From the NCBI GenBank assembly GCA_900102235.1, contig FMVL01000006.1:248001-312000 (forward strand): a DNA stretch of 64,000 nt, written 5' to 3'. Under the pieces are notes generated by a model that was given only the letters and a program-made list of their open reading frames with translations, made no database searches and was not told the DNA's origin. The stretch comes from Lachnospiraceae bacterium XBB2008 (GTDB lineage Bacteria; Bacillota; Clostridia; Lachnospirales; Lachnospiraceae). The position numbers and the translations under genes are program-made. Of this stretch, positions 34,200-42,340 are shown piece after piece (the stretch's first letter is position 1; the number at the start of each line of letters is the position of its first letter).

Positions 34200-34228
34200 T
34201 TGACATTATTCTATGGAGGCGTTATTAT
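34200..34228 (+). promoter_or_regulatory. Strong sigma-A promoter of the membrane/XRE module
   Basis: TTGACA (34200-34205), 17 bases, TATTAT (34223-34228). Start near 34235. GGAGG at 34215-34219 lies in the spacer. Confidence 0.75.
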
Positions 34229-34303
34229 ATGCTCATGAAGGGCACAGACGTCTCCTTTTTAGTTGAAAAGATAAACGAAAGAGAGGAAAACAAAAATGAG
34301 TAG
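34229..34303 (+). CDS. Possible 24-codon small ORF
   Basis: ATG 34229 to TAG 34301-34303 encodes a charged 24-residue peptide. GGAGG (34215-34219) is nine bases before the ATG, which is good spacing, but those bases also lie inside the promoter at 34200-34228, so the ribosome site would only be present on a longer transcript. A second in-frame ATG at 34235 coincides with the predicted start of transcription. The stop overlaps the next gene. Low confidence; it may be chance. Confidence 0.25.
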   Translation: MLMKGTDVSFLVEKINEREENKNE

Positions 34304-34514
34304 AATAAGTTTTGCGGAGTTAAAGGAAGCACCTGTTAGCATAAAGATAATGTACGCAGTGACACTGGTCCTGGCGTTGGTGGGAATGATCCTTCTGGTC
34401 ATGAATATACTTGAAGTCGGCAATATAAGACTTGCCGTACCGATGGCTTTTATAGTTGCTGGCCAGGTCATCAACCTGTTCGGGATCTGCAGATACAGCA
34501 GGCGATCTCGCTGA
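34296..34514 (+). CDS. Small two-helix membrane protein
   Basis: A 72-residue protein with two hydrophobic helices (about 17-37 and 45-64) and a basic end (CRYSRRSR). The start has GAGAGGAAAA upstream. I do not recognise a family. It is the first gene of a three-gene unit with another membrane protein and a small XRE regulator. Confidence 0.65.
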   Translation: MSRISFAELKEAPVSIKIMYAVTLVLALVGMILLVMNILEVGNIRLAVPMAFIVAGQVINLFGICRYSRRSR

Positions 34515-34569
34515 CAGGATCAGGTAAGAGAATACAGTAACATAGATCAGTTTAACGGAGGAAGAAAAA

Positions 34570-35103
34570 ATGAATACAGCTATGATAATAGGTGTGGCAA
34601 GCGGGCTTATAGTAGGTCTGATAATAGCGGGAATACTGCTTATTGTGGCTAACACCGACAAGAAACTCAAAACAGAATATGATGAAAGACAGAAGGCTGT
34701 AAAGCATAAAGGTTATATGTACGCATTCTATACAGTACTGGTTTATCAGGTATTAATGGTATTTGTTCATTTGGGAAAGGTTGAGATGCCGGTCGAAGAC
34801 TTCGCACTCGATTTCACGGGAGTGATCATAGGCTGCATCGTATTATGTGTATACTGCATATGGAAAGGAGTATACTGGGGACTTAACAACGATCCCAAGC
34901 GCTATTATGTGATCTTTGCGGTAGTTATAGTTTTGAACTGCTTTCCGATAATCGGACCCGCCATTCACGGCACTCTTACGGAAAACGGTAAGATCGGTCT
35001 TCCGATGCTCAATATCATGGTTCTGATCATGATGCTTTCGGTACTCATCACTCTGGTTGTCAGAAATATCGTTGACAGGAATTCCACAGAAGAGGAGGAG
35101 TGA
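34570..35103 (+). CDS. Four- to five-helix membrane protein of the EYDERQ type, unknown function
   Basis: A 177-residue membrane protein. A first helix (5-27) is followed by a charged loop with KTEYDERQKAVKHKGY, then helices at about 48-66, 82-102, 113-130 and 144-164. The YDERQ loop after the first helix recurs in Firmicute membrane proteins paired with small XRE regulators, as here. AACGGAGGAAG precedes the ATG. The gene for the XRE protein begins 3 bases after the stop. No substrate or activity can be given. Confidence 0.7.
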   Translation: MNTAMIIGVASGLIVGLIIAGILLIVANTDKKLKTEYDERQKAVKHKGYMYAFYTVLVYQVLMVFVHLGKVEMPVEDFALDFTGVIIGCIVLCVYCIWKGVYWGLNNDPKRYYVIFAVVIVLNCFPIIGPAIHGTLTENGKIGLPMLNIMVLIMMLSVLITLVVRNIVDRNSTEEEE

Positions 35104-35106
35104 TCC

Positions 35107-35304
35107 ATGAAGAATCTGAAACTTAAATCGGCTCGCGCCGCTCTCGATCTCTCCCAGGAGGAACTGGCAAAGAAATGCGGAGTATCCAGACAGACCATGA
35201 GCGCGATCGAAAAAGGCGATTATAATCCGACCATTAACCTGTGCATCTCGATATGCAAGGTGCTCGGCAAGACTCTGGATGATCTGTTCTGGGAGGAAGA
35301 GTGA
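35107..35304 (+). CDS. XRE-family helix-turn-helix regulator (65 residues)
   Basis: A minimal DNA-binding protein consisting only of a five-helix XRE fold: LDLSQEELAKKCGVSRQTMSAIEKG is the HTH, followed by YNPTINLCISICKVLGKTLDDLFW. It has no ligand domain. This very common Firmicute type usually controls its own operon, here the two membrane protein genes upstream; the promoter at 34200 is the likely target. A terminator follows. Confidence 0.9.
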   Translation: MKNLKLKSARAALDLSQEELAKKCGVSRQTMSAIEKGDYNPTINLCISICKVLGKTLDDLFWEEE

Positions 35305-35328
35305 TCATCAGACATCAATACGGACGAT

Positions 35329-35364
35329 AAAGACCTCTGCGGCTATCCACCGCGGGGGTCTTTT
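35329..35364 (+). terminator. Intrinsic terminator after the XRE gene
   Basis: A 14-bp stem with G-T pairs (35329-35342 with 35350-35363), seven-base loop and TTTT. Confidence 0.82.
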
Positions 35365-35422
35365 ATGATATCATTGTTTACGTCAGGTGCTCTTGTGTTT
35401 TGGGCCGGAAGGAGAGAAGGAT

Positions 35423-36808
35423 ATGTCGATAACAGCTGCATATATGGTTCCGCATCCGCCGCTCATAGTCCCCGATGTCGGACGCGGCGGTGAGAAACAG
35501 ATAGAAACAACGACTGCCTCATATGATCGTGTGGGTCGAGAGGTCGCGCGTCTCGCGCCTGAAACGGTTATAATATCAAGTCCACATGCGACCATGTATG
35601 CGGACTATTTCCATGTTTCACCGGGACGGGGAGCCAAAGGTTCTTTTGCGGGATTTCGCGCACCCGGAGTTAAGTTTGATGAAGAATATGATACTGAGCT
35701 CGTTGAGACGATATCCGAGATTGCCTATGAACGGACTTTTCCGGCAGGCACTATGGGAGAGAGGGACAGAGACTTGGATCATGGGACGATGGTGCCTCTT
35801 TATTTCATAAGAAAATACCTTCCCTCCTGTAAGATAGTCAGAGTCGGACTCTCGGGACTCCCTCTTACGGATCATTATAAGTTCGGGCAGATCATCCGGG
35901 ATGCGGTTGAACGCACCGGAAGAAAGGCCGTGTATATAGCAAGCGGAGATCTTTCTCATAAGCTTCAGGAATACGGACCGTACGGTTTTGCGCCCGAAGG
36001 CCCCGAATATGACAGGCGGATCATGGACGTATGCGGAAGAGCGGCTTTCGATGAACTTTTTGACTTTGATGAAGCATTCTGCGATAAGGCTGCGGAATGC
36101 GGGCACAGGTCGTTCGTGATCATGGCGGGAGCGTTTGACGGCATGGCTGTTAAGGCAGCCCGTTATTCACATGAGGATGTGACCGGTGTAGGCTACGGCA
36201 TTATTTCGTTTATTCCGGAGGGACCTGACGGGGACAGACATTTCCTTGACAGGAGGCTTAAGAAAACGGAGGCGGAATTGGAAGAGAAAAAAGCAGCAAG
36301 CGATGAGTATGTCAGACTTGCGCGAAAGACCATAGAAACGTATATATCCGAAGGGGTTAAGATCGATGTTCCCTCGGATGCTTCGACGGAACTCACAGGC
36401 AGACGTGCCGGTGCATTTGTGTCCATACATGAACATGGGAGGCTCAGAGGCTGCATAGGAACCATCCTTCCGACCACCGAGTCTGTAGCGCAGGAGATAA
36501 TCAATAATGCGATAAGCGCCTCGACCAACGATCCCAGGTTTGATCCGATAGAGCCGCATGAACTCAAATGGCTCGATATCAACGTGGATATCCTGGGTGA
36601 TCCCGAGGATATCTCATCACCGGATGAACTGGATGTCAAAAGATACGGTGTGATCGTTACAAGCGGCTTTAAGCGCGGCCTTCTGTTGCCCGATCTTGAC
36701 GGTGTTGACACCGTGGAAGATCAGATCGACATAGCCAGGCGAAAAGCCGGGATCGGACCGCATGAAAAAATAAAGCTTCAGAGATTTGAAGTGGTAAGGC
36801 ATATTTGA
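35423..36808 (+). CDS. AmmeMemoRadiSam system proteins B and A, fused
   Basis: A 461-residue fusion. Residues 1-270 form a Memo/LigB-like class III extradiol dioxygenase fold (VPHPPLIVPDVGRGGE, SSPHATMYADYF, ASGDLSH). Residues about 290-460 are an AMMECR1 domain with its LRGCIGT motif and the SASTNDPRFDPIE stretch. These are the A and B parts of the AmmeMemoRadiSam set, which in other genomes includes a radical-SAM protein. The biochemical role of the set is not settled. ATG 35423 is chosen because AAGGAG (35409-35414) precedes it; a GTG at 35387 has no ribosome site. The radical-SAM gene is not adjacent. Confidence 0.88.
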   Translation: MSITAAYMVPHPPLIVPDVGRGGEKQIETTTASYDRVGREVARLAPETVIISSPHATMYADYFHVSPGRGAKGSFAGFRAPGVKFDEEYDTELVETISEIAYERTFPAGTMGERDRDLDHGTMVPLYFIRKYLPSCKIVRVGLSGLPLTDHYKFGQIIRDAVERTGRKAVYIASGDLSHKLQEYGPYGFAPEGPEYDRRIMDVCGRAAFDELFDFDEAFCDKAAECGHRSFVIMAGAFDGMAVKAARYSHEDVTGVGYGIISFIPEGPDGDRHFLDRRLKKTEAELEEKKAASDEYVRLARKTIETYISEGVKIDVPSDASTELTGRRAGAFVSIHEHGRLRGCIGTILPTTESVAQEIINNAISASTNDPRFDPIEPHELKWLDINVDILGDPEDISSPDELDVKRYGVIVTSGFKRGLLLPDLDGVDTVEDQIDIARRKAGIGPHEKIKLQRFEVVRHI

Positions 36809-36818
36809 GGCGCAGATC

Positions 36819-37046
36819 ATGTTTTTTGGGAAAAAGGACAGGTCGGAAAAACCGCATAAGACATATGACCGTGAGAATCAGAAACCTGTGATCAGATGCA
36901 GCATCTGTACGGGTGAGCAGGTTGCGGGCTTTAAAGGCATACATGACGGGACATTCGAAGAGATCATGCTTATCCGCAATAACGAAGATCTGTGTAATTT
37001 CAGGAATACTTACGGGATCGAAGGCGAGATAGAGAAAGTCTACTGA
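36819..37046 (+). CDS. Small conserved-looking protein with a CSICTGEQVAGF motif
   Basis: A 75-residue soluble protein. It has a basic N-terminus (FFGKKDRSEKPHK) and a compact part with RCSICTGEQVAGFK, EEIMLIRNNEDLCNF and YGIEGE. The CxxC could hold a metal or a disulfide. I believe similar small proteins occur in other Lachnospiraceae, without a known function. GAGG (36807-36810) precedes the ATG and overlaps the end of the fusion gene, so the two are coupled. Confidence 0.68.
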   Translation: MFFGKKDRSEKPHKTYDRENQKPVIRCSICTGEQVAGFKGIHDGTFEEIMLIRNNEDLCNFRNTYGIEGEIEKVY

Positions 37047-37067
37047 TCCCCGGGGATATAGTTGTAT

Positions 37068-38018
37068 ATGGATATAACCGGAAATGATCTTGAACAGATC
37101 ATACATGAATTCATAGATTTCCCTGTGGAAGATATCGGACCGCTCGGAAACGGCCATATCAATACGAGTTTGTTCATCAATGCCGGTGACAGTTATGTGC
37201 TTCAGAAACTGAACCGGGATCTTTTTGCGGATCATTTAAAGCACCTGGAGAATAACTACCTGCGATATAAGTTCTGCTGTGTGAGCGCACCTGACGCTGC
37301 GGGGTGGATCTGTCCCGATATGATGAAGACACGCGAAGGCGGATTCTTCCATGTCTGTGATGACGGGATATGGCGTATGTATCGGTATGTCCGGAGTGAT
37401 CGTATTTCCCGCGATGAACCGGACCCCTATGTGATAGGAGTCGGGATAGGGAAACTGCACAGGATACTTAAGAAGAGTTCTCCCGGGAACTTCAGTGCCG
37501 TGATCCCTCATCTCCACGATCTCGGATACTATTACGACCGGTATCTGATGCAGAAGGATTCCGACAGAGCCAGGCAGCCCGATCTTGATGAAATGATAGC
37601 TGATAATATCGGCCATTTCATGAATATGATCATTCCCGAAGGTGACGTGATCCACGGAGATATCAAACCGGATAATATGATATTCAGAGATGGGAAGGTA
37701 GTCGGTTTCATCGATCTGGATACGATGATGCCCGGATCTGTCTTTAATGATATCGCAGACGGAATGAGATATTGCTGTGAGACGGAAGACCACGTGTTCA
37801 ATCCTGCCAAAGCAGGGAGACTGTTAAACGGCTACTGTGACGGCGCGGACGCCGAGATGACAGACGAAGCGATCGAACTGCTCGGACACACCTATTACAG
37901 AAACAGATTCATGCTCGGACTCAGGTATTATATGGATCACCTGGCCGGGAATATCTATTTTACGGAAAACTATCCCGGACAGAGTCTTGAAAAAGCAAGG
38001 CGATTGATAGTAATGTAG
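37068..38018 (+). CDS. Aminoglycoside-phosphotransferase-fold kinase (NahK-like)
   Basis: A 316-residue cytoplasmic kinase of the APH/choline kinase fold. The N lobe has GNGHINTSLFI (nucleotide loop) and YVLQKLN (Lys). The C lobe has IHGDIKPDNMIF (catalytic Asp, Asn) and VVGFIDLDTMMPGSV (metal Asp). The IDLDTMMPG form is that of N-acetylhexosamine 1-kinase (NahK) relatives, so a sugar is the likeliest substrate; antibiotic resistance is unlikely. ATG 37068 is taken as start, though TTG 37062 has GGGG at better spacing. MBOAT follows 31 bases later. Confidence 0.78.
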   Translation: MDITGNDLEQIIHEFIDFPVEDIGPLGNGHINTSLFINAGDSYVLQKLNRDLFADHLKHLENNYLRYKFCCVSAPDAAGWICPDMMKTREGGFFHVCDDGIWRMYRYVRSDRISRDEPDPYVIGVGIGKLHRILKKSSPGNFSAVIPHLHDLGYYYDRYLMQKDSDRARQPDLDEMIADNIGHFMNMIIPEGDVIHGDIKPDNMIFRDGKVVGFIDLDTMMPGSVFNDIADGMRYCCETEDHVFNPAKAGRLLNGYCDGADAEMTDEAIELLGHTYYRNRFMLGLRYYMDHLAGNIYFTENYPGQSLEKARRLIVM

Positions 38019-38049
38019 ATTACTGTAGATTAACTTACCGGAGTTAAAG

Positions 38050-39444
38050 ATGCTTTTTTCGGATCTTAATTTCATATTCAGAGCGCTGCCTCTGTTTCTC
38101 ATCATATATTACATAACCCCATATAAGCTTCGCAAAGCGGTATTGCTTCTTGCCGGTCTGGCTTTTTATACAATTTCGGCAGGATATTTCGTTATCGTTC
38201 TGGCGGGCGCGGTTGTGATCAATCATGTACTTTCCGCCGGTGTATCCCGTAAACAAAAGTTCCCGTTTATCTTATCCGTGATCATCAACTCCGGTCTGCT
38301 CATCGGATTTAAGATCGCAAGTTCTCTGGGCCTTTCAGTCACTTTGCCCGACGGATCGATATTCGATCTGATACTTCCGCTCGGGATCAGCTTTTATGTA
38401 TTCAAACTCATTTCATATCAGGCCGATCTGTACATGGGCAGGGTCAAGCGTGCATCATTCATCAATTTCGCTGTTTATATCACCGACTTTACGCAGATCG
38501 TATCGGGACCGATAGGCAGATTTGAAGATTCAATCGTAAATACCAACAGGATAATATCATCATCCGAGAAGGCGAAAACACGCTTAAAAGGCGCACTTTC
38601 GAATATCAGCGACGGACTCACATACTTCGTCGCAGGCATGTTTCTCAAGATCATTCTGGCTGATCATCTGGCGATCCTCTGGAATGAGATCGGCACAATA
38701 GGTTATGACAGTATATCGACCCCGCTGGCGTGGTTGGGAGTATTCATATATTCCATGAATCTGTACTATGACTTCTGGGGTTATTCTCTGATGGCTGCAG
38801 GTCTTGGCGTCATGCTCGGGGCCGTTTTTGTACGTAACTTCAGGAATCCGTATGCCGCAAAGTCTGTCAGCGACTTTTATCGCAGATGGCATATCACGCT
38901 GGGAGACTGGTTCAGAGATTATGTCTACATACCACTCGGCGGAAGCAGGTGCGGACATATGCGGACGATCTTAAGCCTGAGCGTAGTATGGTTTCTGACC
39001 GGATTATGGCACGGACTTACGATCAATTATCTTATGTGGGCGCTCATTCTGCTGATCCTGATCATATGCGAGAAATTCATTCTGTCACGGCATGAGACGC
39101 TTTATGCGGTTGTCGGAAGGATTAATGTATGGCTTATCATCCCTCTTACCTGGATAGTTTTTGCGCTCAGATCGTTCGGCGACCTGAAGATGTACTTCAT
39201 GCGGCTGGTCGGATATGTCCCCTCATCGGCAGTCATTAATGCCTCGGATTATTCGGGGATACTGACTGAAGGGTGGATATATATCGCAGCATCCGCGATC
39301 ATGCTTTTGCCTGTAATCCGCAGATCGTTCATGGAACACAGACGCGGCAAAGTCTGGACTGTGCTCCTGTTCATAATGTTCTGGCTTTGTATCTACAGTA
39401 TCTGCGGTGCGGTTACCAATCCGTTCATGTATATGAGCTTCTGA
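38050..39444 (+). CDS. MBOAT family O-acyltransferase (AlgI/DltB type)
   Basis: A 464-residue membrane protein with 10-12 helices. RRWHITLGDWFRDYVYIPLGG is the family signature, and the catalytic His321 sits in TGLWHGLTINYLMW. Such proteins move acyl groups across the membrane to extracellular glycans, teichoic acids or alginate. CCGGAG precedes the ATG. The next gene, 2 bases on, is an SGNH-hydrolase-like protein with an N-terminal anchor, the usual partner for polysaccharide O-acetylation. No dlt genes are present, so D-alanylation is less likely. Confidence 0.9.
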   Translation: MLFSDLNFIFRALPLFLIIYYITPYKLRKAVLLLAGLAFYTISAGYFVIVLAGAVVINHVLSAGVSRKQKFPFILSVIINSGLLIGFKIASSLGLSVTLPDGSIFDLILPLGISFYVFKLISYQADLYMGRVKRASFINFAVYITDFTQIVSGPIGRFEDSIVNTNRIISSSEKAKTRLKGALSNISDGLTYFVAGMFLKIILADHLAILWNEIGTIGYDSISTPLAWLGVFIYSMNLYYDFWGYSLMAAGLGVMLGAVFVRNFRNPYAAKSVSDFYRRWHITLGDWFRDYVYIPLGGSRCGHMRTILSLSVVWFLTGLWHGLTINYLMWALILLILIICEKFILSRHETLYAVVGRINVWLIIPLTWIVFALRSFGDLKMYFMRLVGYVPSSAVINASDYSGILTEGWIYIAASAIMLLPVIRRSFMEHRRGKVWTVLLFIMFWLCIYSICGAVTNPFMYMSF

Positions 39445-39446
39445 AT

Positions 39447-40610
39447 ATGGCTAAGAGTAAAAGAAAAAAGAGAAGAACAAAAAGCAGAAGAGAATCTTAT
39501 TCGCTGCTCATATCGCTCCTTATATCAGCCTTCATCGTTGCACTCTGGAGTTATATCCAGCTGCCGAGCATGTATGCATCCTATGTCTATTCGCCTCTCG
39601 ATCATCCTGTCGTGGCTGTCGCCATGCAGGGGATCCATGACGGCGTATATCCGTGGAGCTTTATAGATATCGAAGGGGACAAAAACATATCGGATATCGT
39701 ATCCGATCCGGTTACAGCCGTCCGGACGGAACCGGATGTGTTCGAAGAAGCTTCGGAAACTGATGTGACAGAGGCAGTCCCCGAACCGGAAACTATTGTG
39801 GAAGAACCCGAACCGGAAGCGATCGTGAAAGAATCCGAACCGGAAGTGACAGAGGCAGCCCCCGGACCGCAAGAGATCGAAGAAGAGCCGGCCCCTGAAG
39901 GGACTGAGGACGGGTTTACCTCCGAATCTACAGAACCGGAAGATTCGGAACCGGTTCCCAAGGAATTCATCACGGTCGATGATGATTACTTTAAGGATGC
40001 ACTTTTTATCGGAGATTCGAGAATGGTCGGGTTGTCCCAATACTGTGAACCCCTCGATACAAGGGCGGATTTCTATGTCAAGAAAGCTCTGACCATCTAC
40101 AATATCTTAGACGGAAAACCCATCAGATCTTTTGACGGGACAAGCAAATCCCTGTGGGAAGTGCTTGAAGAAAAGCAGTATGCCAAGATCTACATCATGG
40201 TCGGCATAAATGAGATCGGTGTCGGCAATTCCGAGTATTTCAAGGATGCTTACTCGCAGGTTGTGGACCGTATCCGCGAAGCCGAGCCGCATGCACTTGT
40301 TTTTATCAACAGCATAATGCATGTTTCCAAGTCAAAGAGCGATAACGACGGATTGTACAACAATTCGAACATAAATGCCCGTAATGATGCGATAGCGTCA
40401 CTTGCCGATGATATAAACATCTTTTATCTCAACATAAACGAAGCTGTTGACGATGAAAACGGTGCACTTAGGGCAGATCTGACTTTTGACGACATCCATC
40501 TTCGCGGATCTTCCTACGAGCCGTGGCACGAATATCTGCTTACGCACGCTATTGAAGCAAAGCCTCTTCCCGAGGTTCATCATGTCCTGGAAGGCCATCC
40601 TGTGGAATAA
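39447..40610 (+). CDS. Membrane-anchored SGNH/GDSL hydrolase-like protein
   Basis: A 387-residue protein. A very basic cytoplasmic start (AKSKRKKRRTKSRR) and one helix (about 20-38) are followed by an acidic Glu/Pro repeat linker (about 95-165, units of the EPE type) and an SGNH domain: GDSRMVG (nucleophile Ser), the GINEIG Asn, and FDDIH (Asp-x-x-His). It should act outside the cell. The pairing with MBOAT suggests acetyl transfer to or from a surface glycan. ATG 39447 is the start; an in-frame extension back to 39273 lies inside the MBOAT gene and is rejected. Confidence 0.87.
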   Translation: MAKSKRKKRRTKSRRESYSLLISLLISAFIVALWSYIQLPSMYASYVYSPLDHPVVAVAMQGIHDGVYPWSFIDIEGDKNISDIVSDPVTAVRTEPDVFEEASETDVTEAVPEPETIVEEPEPEAIVKESEPEVTEAAPGPQEIEEEPAPEGTEDGFTSESTEPEDSEPVPKEFITVDDDYFKDALFIGDSRMVGLSQYCEPLDTRADFYVKKALTIYNILDGKPIRSFDGTSKSLWEVLEEKQYAKIYIMVGINEIGVGNSEYFKDAYSQVVDRIREAEPHALVFINSIMHVSKSKSDNDGLYNNSNINARNDAIASLADDINIFYLNINEAVDDENGALRADLTFDDIHLRGSSYEPWHEYLLTHAIEAKPLPEVHHVLEGHPVE

Positions 40611-40632
40611 AAAAGAAAACGAAAGAAATCAT

Positions 40633-40661
40633 TTGACAATTATCTGGATACGAGTTAATAT
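40633..40661 (+). promoter_or_regulatory. Promoter of tRNA-Leu(AAG)
   Basis: Perfect TTGACA (40633-40638), 17 bases, TAATAT (40656-40661). The start near 40668 is 15 bases before the tRNA. Confidence 0.78.
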
Positions 40662-40682
40662 ATCACTTGCGTCAAGTCGTAT

Positions 40683-40766
40683 GCGGAAGTGCTGGAACTG
40701 GCAGACAGGCTAGACTAAGGATCTAGTGTTGGAAACGACGTGTGGGTTCAAGTCCCATCTTCCGCA
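40683..40766 (+). tRNA. tRNA-Leu(AAG)
   Basis: Class II tRNA with a long variable arm. Acceptor GCGGAAG pairs with CTTCCGC (40759-40765), discriminator A. The anticodon stem CTAGA/TCTAG encloses the loop CTAAGGA, so the anticodon is AAG with an A at position 34. The TTCAAGT T-loop is normal. No CCA encoded. A34 is uncommon for bacterial tRNA-Leu. Confidence 0.9.
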
Positions 40767-40775
40767 TTATCAATC

Positions 40776-40810
40776 AAAGCATTTCATCAAGTTTGATGAA
40801 GTGCTTTTTT
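40776..40810 (+). terminator. Terminator after tRNA-Leu(AAG)
   Basis: A 15-bp stem with one G-T pair (40776-40790 with 40793-40807), tight loop, and six T. Confidence 0.88.
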
Positions 40811-40814
40811 GTTG

Positions 40815-40843
40815 TTTAACAGGGTAGAAAAATATGGTAAAAT
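40815..40843 (+). promoter_or_regulatory. Promoter of the diguanylate cyclase and signalling cluster
   Basis: TTTAAC (40815-40820), 17 bases, TAAAAT (40838-40843) preceded by TGG (extended -10). Start near 40850. The leader of about 40 bases is too short for a c-di-GMP riboswitch. Confidence 0.6.
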
Positions 40844-40890
40844 AAAACAGACTTTACGGTCATTAGCTTCTTACTTAGGGGAAAACTGAA

Positions 40891-42330
40891 ATGTCAGATA
40901 TGATAATTAGGGAGGATGAACTCCTCAGTCCTGCGGATTATCCGGAGGATCAGAGAAAACTGGTTGAGGATTTTAACTCCCGCATTAAGCGGATTACCGG
41001 TATAGTTACCGGTCTTGGTAAAGAGTACCATACCATTTGGGTTGTGGATATTGCCGATATGTCCATGCATCTGTACCGAAGTACCGGTGAAAGTACTTCC
41101 CGCGGTGCGATACAGCTCGGCTACAGATATACCGAGTATGACAGATATATATCCGAATATATAGATACCTATGTGGTCGACAGATCGGACAGTATCCTGA
41201 GAGATGTCAATTCTCAGACCGTTATGGACAGGATCAAGGACGGAGACCTGTATACTGTCGATTATATGAGAATGTCCGATGAGGGTATCCTGTCATATCA
41301 TCAGATGGCTTTTGCCCTGGCCGGACAGCCGGGTGAAGCCGATAAATTCATTCTTGCCTATCGTGATATCGATAAGGCTATCAGAAAGCATATTTCGGAT
41401 AAGCAGTACCTCAGAGAACAGCTTGATATAGTTAACGCGCTGAGCCGTGATTATTACAACATATTCAAGATCGATATAAACACCGGTAATGTTGTTATCT
41501 TAAAACTGGACGGATATGTTACCAAGGGTATGGATAAACCCAGTGATAAGCAATATCCGTATGATGTGCTGTACAAGCAGTATGTCAAGGACAGGGTGTA
41601 TCCCGAGGATCAGCCGGATCTTCTGGAGGCCATGAGCTTCAACACCATTTGCCAGAAGATGCGCGAACAGGATGAATATGTATCCAGTTACCGCGTATTG
41701 GATAACGGAGAGGTACATTACTATCAGTTCACATATATTCCGATCAACCCGATGAACCTTTCCAGCGGTATTCTTGCCGGTTTCAAAAATGTAGACGACA
41801 TCGTGGAATCCGCCAGGGAACGCGAGGCTCTTGCCATACTGGCCGAGACGGATATCATGACGGGAATACTTAACCGCGGAAGCGGGGAGAGGAAAGTCAT
41901 AGATGCCCTGGCTAACGGAAGAAACGGAATGCTGTGCATCTTCGATATAGACGATTTCAAAAAAATCAACGATAACTTCGGTCATGATGTTGGCGATAAG
42001 GTTATCAGAGGCATTGCGGATATCCTGAGCAACGAATTCAGAGAGCGTGATATCGTCTTCAGACTAGGCGGTGACGAATATGCTGTTTTTGCAGAGAATA
42101 TCTCGGAAGTGAATTCCGCAAAGATGGTGATAGACCGCGTCTTCAGCAAGATTACGAAACTGAGCATTCCCGAGCTTAAGGGTTATATGGTTTCAGTCAG
42201 TGCAGGTGCGTCTTTGTCCGTTCCCGGACAGCATAATGATTTTGAAGAACTGTATAAGAGTGCCGATTCATGTGTATATAAGAGCAAATCGGTAGAGGGA
42301 TGCGAAGTGAATTTTTATCATCAGGCATAG
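40891..42330 (+). CDS. Diguanylate cyclase with PAS-like sensor region
   Basis: A 479-residue soluble protein. Residues 30-310 hold two PAS-like parts (YHTIWVVDIADMSMHLYRS; YNIFKIDINTGNVVILKLDG) joined by helices. The GGDEF domain starts at DIMTGILNR (about 325). The active site is intact: DIDDFKKINDNFGHDVGD and RLGGDEYAVF (GGDEY 393-397). The inhibitory I-site RERD lies exactly five residues before GGDEY, so product feedback is expected. It makes c-di-GMP from two GTP. It opens the signalling cluster, with the lipid-kinase-like gene 10 bases on and the hybrid kinase overlapping after that. Confidence 0.92.
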   Translation: MSDMIIREDELLSPADYPEDQRKLVEDFNSRIKRITGIVTGLGKEYHTIWVVDIADMSMHLYRSTGESTSRGAIQLGYRYTEYDRYISEYIDTYVVDRSDSILRDVNSQTVMDRIKDGDLYTVDYMRMSDEGILSYHQMAFALAGQPGEADKFILAYRDIDKAIRKHISDKQYLREQLDIVNALSRDYYNIFKIDINTGNVVILKLDGYVTKGMDKPSDKQYPYDVLYKQYVKDRVYPEDQPDLLEAMSFNTICQKMREQDEYVSSYRVLDNGEVHYYQFTYIPINPMNLSSGILAGFKNVDDIVESAREREALAILAETDIMTGILNRGSGERKVIDALANGRNGMLCIFDIDDFKKINDNFGHDVGDKVIRGIADILSNEFRERDIVFRLGGDEYAVFAENISEVNSAKMVIDRVFSKITKLSIPELKGYMVSVSAGASLSVPGQHNDFEELYKSADSCVYKSKSVEGCEVNFYHQA

Positions 42331-42340
42331 GTGATGATCC

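Noticed and set aside
37068-38018. Antibiotic-resistance phosphotransferase
   Set aside because: The IDLDTMMPG form and the chromosomal context fit a sugar-kinase-like member of the fold; no mobile element is near.
39273-39446. Extended N-terminus of the SGNH protein
   Set aside because: It lies within the MBOAT gene in another frame; the basic MAKSKRKK start at 39447 and its anchor helix are convincing.
40844-40890. Possible c-di-GMP riboswitch before the cyclase gene
   Set aside because: The leader is only about 40 bases and has no matching helices.
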